A stretch of 64,000 bases of DNA from Klebsiella pneumoniae (GTDB lineage: Bacteria > Myxococcota_A > UBA796 > SXON01): the NCBI GenBank assembly GCA_945862325.1, contig CAMAXZ010000003.1, positions 62,001-126,000 on the forward strand, read 5' to 3'. The position numbers and the translations under genes were made by a program. Numbering within the stretch: the first letter of the stretch is position 1; every line of letters begins with the position of its first letter. The notes under the pieces are model-generated. The model did not search any database and was not told where the DNA came from. It worked only from the letters and a program-made list of their open reading frames with translations. Below, one piece after another: positions 35,356 to 43,000 of the stretch.

Positions 35356-36194
35356 TGTCCAATTCTCGCTTCATCCGCGCCCGTGTCGTCGGTCCCGTCG
35401 AGTTCGCCGGGGAGGCCCGCCGCGCCGTCGTTTCAGGGCCGAAGCGCAAGCTCACGGCGAAGGACCGCCAGATCCGGGCGAAGCTCCGACGCGCCCGTGC
35501 GCTCAAGCGCCGCATCGCCAAGCTGTCCGCAGGGCACCCGCTGGGTTGGAAGGCCGCGCTGCGCCAGGCCAAGCGTCGGCTCGCCGTCGTCATGGTCGAT
35601 CTGCGCGCTCTCGGCTGGAAGCCCAAGAAGCCGAGTCGGGCCCGGAAGCCCGGCGAGGACGACATGGACGCGGCGCTCGACGACATCCCCGACGCCGAGC
35701 CCGGCGAGACCGAGGAGCCTGACGAGGGCATCGAGGACGCGCCCGAACCTGCCGAGGACGAGACGGAAGGCAACTGGCTCGACGGCTACGTCGGCGTGGA
35801 GCCTGCGGCCAAGCCCAAGAAGCCGAAGCGGAACTTCCTGGAGGAAGCGGGCAAGCTGTTCGCGGCGAAGTGGGGCCCCCACAAGCCGCTCGGCGACGCC
35901 GCGCGCATCCAGGCGAAGGCGGGGCAGAACGCGATGGTCGCGACCGTGAGCCCCGGCCTGTTTATCGTGCAGATCGTGTCGGACAAGGCGGCCAAGCGGA
36001 TCGCGGGGGACAACGTCGGCATCCTGCCGCTGTTGCTCTACCCGCTGGTGAAGGACAAGATCCAGAAGGCGCTGGCGCCGAAGCCCGCACCCGCCGCTCA
36101 CCCGGCGCCCGCACCGGCGCCGGCTGCCCCGGCCGCTCCCGCGCCGGTGGCCGGCTACCTCGGATGCGACGACGGCCGCCGGTGTGGGAGCTGA
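35355..36194 (+). CDS. Hypothetical protein with basic, acidic and Ala/Pro segments
   Basis: 279 residues. The order is a basic helical N-terminus (about 28-95: KRKLTAKDRQIRAKLRRARA), an acidic Asp/Glu/Pro-rich middle (about 96-140), a conserved-looking segment (NFLEEAGKLFAAKWGPHKPL), a hydrophobic stretch (MVATVSPGLFIVQIVSDKAA; VGILPLLLYPLVKDKIQKAL) and an Ala/Pro repeat tail. The ATG overlaps the previous stop. Such segmented low-complexity proteins occur in virion cores and in scaffolds. No family recognised. Confidence 0.55.
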   Translation: MSNSRFIRARVVGPVEFAGEARRAVVSGPKRKLTAKDRQIRAKLRRARALKRRIAKLSAGHPLGWKAALRQAKRRLAVVMVDLRALGWKPKKPSRARKPGEDDMDAALDDIPDAEPGETEEPDEGIEDAPEPAEDETEGNWLDGYVGVEPAAKPKKPKRNFLEEAGKLFAAKWGPHKPLGDAARIQAKAGQNAMVATVSPGLFIVQIVSDKAAKRIAGDNVGILPLLLYPLVKDKIQKALAPKPAPAAHPAPAPAPAAPAAPAPVAGYLGCDDGRRCGS

Positions 36195-36195
36195 A

Positions 36196-36852
36196 ATGGC
36201 CACCCTCCCGGTCAGCACCGAGGCCGTCTCGGAGCGCATCCAGGCGATGCGGATCACCGCCGAGCAGTCGCTCGCGCGGGTGCAGAGCTACGCGGCCGAG
36301 AACGCTCAGGCGCTTGCGAAGGTCGTGGCGGGCTACCGCGCGATGGTCGCGGACAGCGGCTCGCGGCTGATCCGCGCGCAGGTGATCGTCATCCAGGCGC
36401 TCGCGGCGAAGCCCGGCGACCCCGCGCTCACGGCGATGCTCCGGCGCACCATCGAGCTGCTCACCTCGTGGAGCGCCCACGCCAAGGGGTACGGCGCCTA
36501 CGAGCGCCCCGCGACCGCGTCCGAGCGTGGCGGGGCCATTGAGGTTGGCGTCGCGCCCGTCGTGATCATCGCCATCGCCGCGGCCGGCGCGGTGATCGCC
36601 GTTTCGATGACCGGCCTCGCGTGGGCCGTCGTCCACTACAAGGAGGCGCAGGTGCTCTCCGACGAGATCGCGATCATCGAGCGCGATCCGGCACTCGCCG
36701 ACGCCATCGCCAAGATCAACCAGTCCGCTCCGTCCTCCTCCCCCACCGAGGACCTCGCGGAGGCGGGCGGTGGCGGCTGGGGCTGGCTCCTCGCCGCGCT
36801 CGGCCTCGCCGGGGCCGCCATCTTCATCGTCCCCAAGCTGGGGAAGGGCTGA
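36196..36852 (+). CDS. Two-helix membrane protein of the phage-like block
   Basis: 218 residues; the ATG at 36196 has GGAG 5 bases upstream. The N-terminal 115 residues are a long helical region (ERIQAMRITAEQSLARVQSY ... LAKVVAGYRAMVADSGSRLI). Two membrane segments follow: VVIIAIAAAGAVIAVSMTGL near 125-145 and WGWLLAALGLAGAAIFIVP near the C-terminus. It could be a particle membrane protein or an inner-membrane complex subunit. It is 3 bases from the next gene. No family recognised. Confidence 0.6.
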   Translation: MATLPVSTEAVSERIQAMRITAEQSLARVQSYAAENAQALAKVVAGYRAMVADSGSRLIRAQVIVIQALAAKPGDPALTAMLRRTIELLTSWSAHAKGYGAYERPATASERGGAIEVGVAPVVIIAIAAAGAVIAVSMTGLAWAVVHYKEAQVLSDEIAIIERDPALADAIAKINQSAPSSSPTEDLAEAGGGGWGWLLAALGLAGAAIFIVPKLGKG

Positions 36853-36855
36853 ACC

Positions 36856-38334
36856 ATGACCACGACCAACCCCGAGAAGTTCCGCTTCAACATCGTCGGC
36901 GCCGACGAGGACGTCCCCCGCGTGCTGCTCGCCTACGGGCGTGGCTGCGGCGGCGAGGTCGCGTTCGTGATGCGACCGCGGGACAACACCGCGCTGCTCG
37001 TCCACCAGGTCAAGCGGCAGCCCGCGAAGGTGTGGCGCACCGACCTCGGGCTCGCGCCCTCGCACGCGCCCGAGCTCGACGCCGATCCCACCTCGGCCGT
37101 CGCCGAGCTGCGGAAGCTGAAGTCCGGTCCTCCGCCCGCCGGGCCTGCCACCCTGAAGGGGAAGTGGGCGGGGCTGCTGCTCTGCACGGACGGCACCCCG
37201 AGCATCGTGCTCGAACGCCGCGTCGCGTCATACGGGACGCTGAAGCTCACGTCGAAGGCGGACGGGCGCTGGCTCGCCACGTTCGAGCGCGCCGAGAAGT
37301 GGTTCAGCAAGGCGAAACAGGAGAGCATCGAGCGCTCCGGCCTGGCCGAGGCGATCACCGCCGGAATGGGGCTCGTCGTCGGGCTCGTGTCCGAGGCGTG
37401 CAGCTTCCGCGACACGCATCGCCGCAACACCGTCGATCCCGCCTTCGCCGCCCAGTACCCGCCGCGCCCGCTCGCCGAGCAGCGTGATCCGACCGAGCGG
37501 TACAAGGGCAAGTCCAGCTTCCGCGCTGTGGAGCGGGATGACGGCTGGGTCGTCGTCAACGACCTGGGCTCAGTCGTGGCCATGTTCGGCAAGCGCGAGA
37601 AGGGCAAGGCCGCAAAGCACGCGAGCGCGCTCACCCGTGGGACGGTGCCCGTCACCGATGCGCCGGCGCGGACGCCGGGGGTGCTCGTGCCCTCGCTCGA
37701 CGCGATCCCCGCGCCCGAGCCGCCCTCGTGCCCGATCTCGGTCGCGCGCATCGCGTCGGCCACCGAGAAGGAGTCGCAGGCGCTGGAGGAGCTGGCCGGG
37801 TCGCTCTGGGGCTCGACCGAGGCCCCCGATCTGCTGACCCGCGCCGGGAAGCTCATCCGGCACGCGCAGTCGCTCGTCGCGTCGCCGCTGTGTTCGGGCA
37901 AGGAGCAGAAGGCCGCGATGGAGGACGTGCGCCGCGCCGCCGGGGCGTACCAGCAGGCGTGGGACGCCATCGGTCGCGGCGAGAGCCCCGACATCGTCAC
38001 GACGCTGCGGCGCATCTCGGAGCGGGTGTCGCTCGCCGCCGCGCGAGCTGCGAAGTCTTGCGCCGCCGGGCAGCAGAAGCTCACCGGGCCCGTGCGGACC
38101 TCGGACGACATGGCGAAGCGGATCGCGTCGCGGGAGGCGCCCGCGCCGGTGGTGTCGATGCAGCCGGTGTGGCCGCCCGCCGCGCCGCCGATGGCGGTGC
38201 CGACGACCGAGAAGCCGAAGCGCACGCGGAAGGCGAAGAGTCCGGAGGTTGATCCGGCCAAGGATGCGGCGCTGGTCGCCGCGTTCTCCGACGCGATCAA
38301 GCAGGCGGCGCAGCAGATGGGGGGTGGGGCTTGA
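36856..38334 (+). CDS. Hypothetical protein, 492 aa
   Basis: The N-terminal 100 residues look globular (FRFNIVGADEDVPRVLLAYG ... EVAFVMRPRDNTALLVHQVK). A second globular part carries DDGWVVVNDLGSVVAMFGKR at about 230. The C-terminal half is helical, ending in a Pro/Lys-rich linker and a helix. No enzyme motif, signal peptide or membrane segment is visible. The ATG follows the previous stop by 3 bases. Its stop overlaps the next TTG (TTGA), so the operon continues without a break. Confidence 0.58.
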   Translation: MTTTNPEKFRFNIVGADEDVPRVLLAYGRGCGGEVAFVMRPRDNTALLVHQVKRQPAKVWRTDLGLAPSHAPELDADPTSAVAELRKLKSGPPPAGPATLKGKWAGLLLCTDGTPSIVLERRVASYGTLKLTSKADGRWLATFERAEKWFSKAKQESIERSGLAEAITAGMGLVVGLVSEACSFRDTHRRNTVDPAFAAQYPPRPLAEQRDPTERYKGKSSFRAVERDDGWVVVNDLGSVVAMFGKREKGKAAKHASALTRGTVPVTDAPARTPGVLVPSLDAIPAPEPPSCPISVARIASATEKESQALEELAGSLWGSTEAPDLLTRAGKLIRHAQSLVASPLCSGKEQKAAMEDVRRAAGAYQQAWDAIGRGESPDIVTTLRRISERVSLAAARAAKSCAAGQQKLTGPVRTSDDMAKRIASREAPAPVVSMQPVWPPAAPPMAVPTTEKPKRTRKAKSPEVDPAKDAALVAAFSDAIKQAAQQMGGGA

Positions 38335-38597
38335 GCCGCTGGATGCTGGGAGTCGGTCCCGCGATCGTGCTGGTGTGGTGTGCGGTGGCGTTCGCGCAGG
38401 ATGGGGGCGGAGCCGTGGCGGCGGTGCCGGGTCCGAGCTCGATGCCGAGTGCGGACTTCCTGCTTTCGATGGGGCCTTATGGGGCGCTCGTCTGGGGCGC
38501 GTACCTGCTCGGGAAGGGGGTGAAGGTCACGGTGCAGATTGAGCTTTCGGAGCGGGATCGGGAACTAATCCAGGAAACTCGACGCTCCGTGCAGTAG
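38331..38597 (+). CDS. Small membrane protein, holin-like
   Basis: 88 residues from a TTG that overlaps the previous stop by 4 bases. A signal-like N-terminus (MLGVGPAIVLVWCAVAFAQ) is followed by a glycine/proline linker and one membrane segment (MGPYGALVWGAYLLGKGV), then a charged tail (ELSERDRELIQETRRSVQ). Size and layout resemble phage holins, which open the inner membrane for the lysin. A lysozyme-like gene occurs farther right in the same block, but not next to it. A small structural membrane protein is the alternative. Confidence 0.5.
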   Translation: MSRWMLGVGPAIVLVWCAVAFAQDGGGAVAAVPGPSSMPSADFLLSMGPYGALVWGAYLLGKGVKVTVQIELSERDRELIQETRRSVQ

Positions 38598-38607
38598 TCC
38601 CCACAAC

Positions 38608-39840
38608 CTACGGCCACCCGAATGCCATTACCACTGCGCCATCAGCGTCGGTGCAGCCGCTGTACGGCGAGTCGAGCGCCGGGCGACTCGTGCAGGTGGC
38701 CTGCTCGTAGATTCCGTCCTCTCGCTCAAACCGACCCAGGTCACCAACGCACGAGCCGGGAGTACCATCCGACAGCTTGACAGGGCAGAATCCCGAATCA
38801 GTGCCGTAGTACGCTTCGCCGTTCTCAACGAATGGGGGTTGGACGCCATCTGACGACCCCCCACCTGCGAGCTCCGAGCCGAGCTCAACTCGCCAGAGCA
38901 ACGCGCCGTTCAGTGGATCGTAGGCCGCCACTTGGTCGTAGATGCTCACTCCGCATCCCGCTTGCAGCAGGGTTCCGTCAACGGCGTGGAGCCCGACGAC
39001 GAAACACTCTTCATTCGGCTGGCTCCATACCTCAGCACCAGTGGCAACGTCGAAGGCTGTCATCTCACCTGTCTGGCGGTCTGAAGCCACGACGATGCCC
39101 GCAACCGGAACCACCACGGACGCGAACCAGCCCTCAGCGAGCCAGCGCTCATCTCCTGACGCGGCATCGATCGCTTGCAGGCCGCCTTGACCGGCGAAGA
39201 AAACCGCACCGCTATCTGCGTCCACTGCGGGACTCGCCGACGGCTCGATCGCGTACCCGTTCGCGATAGCCCAGATCTGCTCGCCGGACGCAGCGTCGAA
39301 TGCAGCGGCGCCCGCCCAGCCATCCTCATCGTCGCAGGCGGAGAAGAGCATCCCGTCGCTAACCAGCGGCGAGTAGTTCATCACGCTGTCCGAGCAGCCG
39401 CGCGTACTCCAGATCACGCTCCCGTCGGAAGGGCTGACGGCCGCCAACACGTCGGAGCCGGGGTGATTGTTGGGCTGCGCAACGACGTAGAGGAGCCCGG
39501 TTGCGGACGAGTACACTGGCGTGCCCGGAACCACTGGGCCGCCAAGGGCGGCGTCCCAAAGGACCGCCCCACTGCTGGGGTCCAACCCTACGACGTGCCC
39601 GGATGCTCCCGAGCAATTGTCCGTTACGCCTACGACAACCGTGTCGTCGACAACCTGGGCGAAGCCCTCGATCCTCGCGGAGCAGAGGTCAAGTTGGTCC
39701 TCCAGCTTGAGCGCCCAAATTAGTTCGGGAAGTTCCGAAAGATCACCGGTGTCGTCGGTGAGTGGAGGCGACGCCGGATCGTCGCCGCCCGCGCACGCTG
39801 CGAGGAGCAATAGACCGCTCACGCGGGAAGTCCAGATCAT
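38608..39840 (-). CDS. PQQ-like beta-propeller lipoprotein
   Basis: 410 residues. The ATG at 39840 has GGAG 7 bases upstream and gives a lipoprotein signal (SGLLLLAACAGGDD, lipidated Cys in LAAC). The rest is a beta-propeller of PQQ/quinoprotein-like repeats, each with an AxDxxSGxxxW pattern (GLDPSSGAVLWDAALGG, AFDAASGEQIWAIANG, AYDPLNGALLWRVELG). No dehydrogenase catalytic residues are obvious, so a binding or scaffold role at the outer membrane is likelier. The style is common in Myxococcota. It is inserted, in reverse orientation, inside the phage-like block and may be cargo. Confidence 0.8.
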   Translation of the reverse strand: MIWTSRVSGLLLLAACAGGDDPASPPLTDDTGDLSELPELIWALKLEDQLDLCSARIEGFAQVVDDTVVVGVTDNCSGASGHVVGLDPSSGAVLWDAALGGPVVPGTPVYSSATGLLYVVAQPNNHPGSDVLAAVSPSDGSVIWSTRGCSDSVMNYSPLVSDGMLFSACDDEDGWAGAAAFDAASGEQIWAIANGYAIEPSASPAVDADSGAVFFAGQGGLQAIDAASGDERWLAEGWFASVVVPVAGIVVASDRQTGEMTAFDVATGAEVWSQPNEECFVVGLHAVDGTLLQAGCGVSIYDQVAAYDPLNGALLWRVELGSELAGGGSSDGVQPPFVENGEAYYGTDSGFCPVKLSDGTPGSCVGDLGRFEREDGIYEQATCTSRPALDSPYSGCTDADGAVVMAFGWP

Positions 39841-39932
39841 TGTTGCGCTCCGTAGACAAAGGCCGATTCTCATACCACGAACACGGCCCGAGGGCCGCGT
39901 TCCTTGGCGGGGTTGCGCCCGGGGGTGCGAGG

Positions 39933-39970
39933 CCCCGCGGCAAGTGAAACCGCCCCGCGGCAAGTGAAAG
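39933..39970 (+). promoter_or_regulatory. Tandem CCCCGCGGCAAGTGAAA elements before MTase-helicase
   Basis: Two 17-base copies of CCCCGCGGCAAGTGAAA start at 39933 and 39953, exactly 20 bases apart, and end 40 bases before the ATG at 40010. The core CGGCAAGTGAAAG also occurs at 32081-32093 at the right end of the iteron-like array. The same element upstream of two rightward operons suggests a shared regulator binding site or a phage-specific promoter. Confidence 0.65.
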
Positions 39971-40009
39971 TCGCTGCCTTCCCCGCCCGCTCGCGACTAA
40001 TGCCTCCCC

Positions 40010-43000
40010 ATGAGTGCAGTCGCCGCCCAGCTCCTCGACGCCGTCGTCCCCCTCGTCCGCACGCGGCTCCCGAGCGGCGTGGACCTCGCGTACCTCGACG
40101 ACTTCCTCGCCCGGAACCGCTGGGCGCTCGAAGCCGTCATCGAGCAGAACCTCGGCCCGGTGCTCGCCCGGATGCAGGCGGCGAACAACGCCGCCTTCCC
40201 CGTCGAGGACATCCCCGAGTTTTGGACCGCCAGCAAGCGCACCGCGGCGAACATCGCCGCGATGGCGACGGCCGCGAACCTGTACGCGCAGAAGCGCGCC
40301 CCGAACCCCGACGAGCGCGCCGTGCTCGCCGGGTACTCCGGCTGGGGCGGGCTCTCCATCCAAGCCGCCGCTGGCAAGTTCCCGCCGGGCTTCCCCCCGC
40401 CGGAACAGCGCGGACTCATTCATGAATTCTACACGCCGAGCAAGGTGGCGAAGGAGATCGCCCGCCTCGTAGCTCCACTTGTGCCAAGCCTCCCACACGA
40501 CGGCGAGACCGTCCACGCCCTCGAACCGTCGGCCGGGATCGGCCGCTTCCTCCGCGCCTTCGAGCCCGTGCCGGGCATCACCTGGCACGCCGTCGAGTGG
40601 TCCGAGCTCTCCGCCCGCATGCTCCACGTCCTTCGCCCCGACGTGGACCTCACGCTTGCCCCCTTCGAGCGCTGGGTCCGCGAGAAAGGCGCCGGCGCCG
40701 CCGGGCGCCTCGGGCTCGTGGTGTCGAACCCGCCCTACGGCATCCGCGGCGCCTCGATCGCAGAGGACCCCGACCGGGCGTACCGCGAGAAGATGGCGTA
40801 CCACTACTTCCTTCGCCGTGGCCTCGACCTGCTCGCGCCCGACGGGCTCGGCGTGTTCCTCGTGCCCGGCGGCTTCCTCACGTCGCGGACGGCGCAGTTC
40901 GTCGCGCTCCGCGAGAAGGTGCTGAAGCGCCACCACCTCGCCGCAGCGTTCCGGCTCCCGAGCATCAACGAGAAGCGACGCGAGGCGATCTTCCCCGGCG
41001 CGATGCTCGTCACCGACGTGCTCTTCTTCCGCGCACGCGGCGGCCAGCTCGACGCCCTCGACAGCGCCGACGAGGCCATCGCCTCGGGCGGCTACTTCAA
41101 GGAGTTCCCCCGCCACATCCTCGGCCGCGAAGTCGGCGACGACCACGGCGAGGACGACCAGACCGCGAAGCCGCGCTGGGGCTACCAGGTGCAGGGCGAG
41201 TTCACCGGGCTCCCCGCCCTCGTCGAGCGCCCGATCTGCGGCGACTGCAAGGTGATCGCGTTCCCGGCCCGCCAAGCGGCCGATCCTGCTGGCGGCGGGG
41301 GTCGCGTGGGCGTCACCCGCGTCACCGAGGCCGACGTCGCCGACCTCCCGCGCGAGCTCGCCAGCGCGGTCCTGCTCGGGCTGCGCGTGGACAGGTACCT
41401 CGCGCTCGTCGCGGCGGAGAACGCCGAGGAGCCGCCGCTCTTGTGGCCCGAACTGCACGAGGGCCTGACTGCCTGGCACACGGCGAACGGCAACCCGCAC
41501 GGCCGCATCGAGCTGGTGAAGCTGGCCCGCGGTGGCAACACCGGCGCCGAGCGCTTCCTGTCGGCGTTTGACCGCGCCGGGCACCTGATCGCCGGGCTGC
41601 GCAACAAGCCGCCGGTCATCGAGCCCCGGTTCAACGGCCGGGCCGACGATGTGGTCGCCCAGGCCGAGCACCTCTACCGCCACGCTCGGATGCTGTCGGT
41701 ACGCGAGCTGCTCGACTACCACGCCGGGCTCGGCGGGCCGTTCACGCCCGACCAGGTCCGCGCGAAGGTGCTCGCGGGCGGCTGGTGTGTCGATGGCGAC
41801 GGGTGGGACGAGCTGTTCCCCGCCGAGGTGTACCTGTCCGGGTCGCTCTGGCCGAAGATGGACAGGGCGATGTCGCGTCCCGACGACGCGCAGGCGAAGG
41901 CCCAGGTCCGCCGACTCCTCGACGCGATCAAGCCCGCGATCTTCGACGACATCGAGGGGGTCAGCGCCCGCCAGGGTTGGCTCCCGCTCGACCTCGTCGC
42001 GCAGTGGGTGAACGCCACCTACACCGGCTACGACGACGTCACCTTCGTCCGCCAGGGCGGCCTCGTCGCGCCGCAGGGCTGGCAGTACGACAAGATGTCG
42101 AAGAAGGAGAACGCCGGGGACATGCACCCCGAGGTGCTGCTCATCCTCGGCTGGATCAACCACGACAAGACGATGTTCGCGCCCTCGAAGAAGTTCGACG
42201 ACGACAACGAGAAGGACATCGACAAGATCCGGATGAAGAAGGCGGCCGAGTGGGACGCCAGCTTCAAGGGCTGGGCCGGGGCCACGCCCGAGCGCCGGCT
42301 TGCCATCGAACACGCCTACAACCGGCAGTTCCGGGGCTACATCGCCCCGACCTACACCGCCGAGCCGTTGGCCATCGCGCGCTGGCGGAAGGACGGCCCC
42401 CGGCTTCATCCCCACCAGGTCGCCGGCGGACGCCGCATCCTCGCGAACCGCGGCGGATTGCTCGCCTTCGATGTCGGGGTAGGAAAGACGTACACGGGCA
42501 TCGCCGTGCTCGCGCGCGCTCGCCAGGAAGGTTGGTGCAAGCGGCCGGTGGTGCTCGTGCCCAACTCCATCGTCTGGAAGTGGGTCGCCGACATCCAGCG
42601 CGTGCTCCCCGACTACCGGATCGCGGTGATCGGCTCGAAGAAGAAGACGATCTCGCGCGGCGAGCGGAAGGGCCTCGCCACCAGCGACACCGACACCCCG
42701 CAGGAGCGCGCGGAGAAGTGGACCCGGTTCCAGGCCGGCGAGTACGACGTGGTGCTCCTGACCTACACCGCTCTCGGCCGAACGCGGATGAACGAGAAGG
42801 CGGTTCGGGCCTACGCCGACAAGACCGAGGCGATCCAGCGCGAAGTCGCGCTGCGTCGTCGCAACGCCGCGAAGCGGAAGAAGCTGTCTGAACGGGACGA
42901 GGCCATCCTGCGCGAGGGCATCGCCGCGTGGGTGGCGCAGCAGATGGAGCTCGCCGATGGCTGGGAGTATGACCCCGGGATCGCGTGGGACGACATCGGC

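Noticed and set aside
34787-35722. Overlapping plus-strand frame across the peptidase and the next gene
   Set aside because: It is an alternative frame of two well-supported genes and is dominated by Arg, Ser and Pro.
36196-36400. Weak resemblance of the 218-aa membrane protein N-terminus to the shared module
   Set aside because: Only a loose hydrophobic/Asn pattern matches; the GV...F...RNR core is missing.
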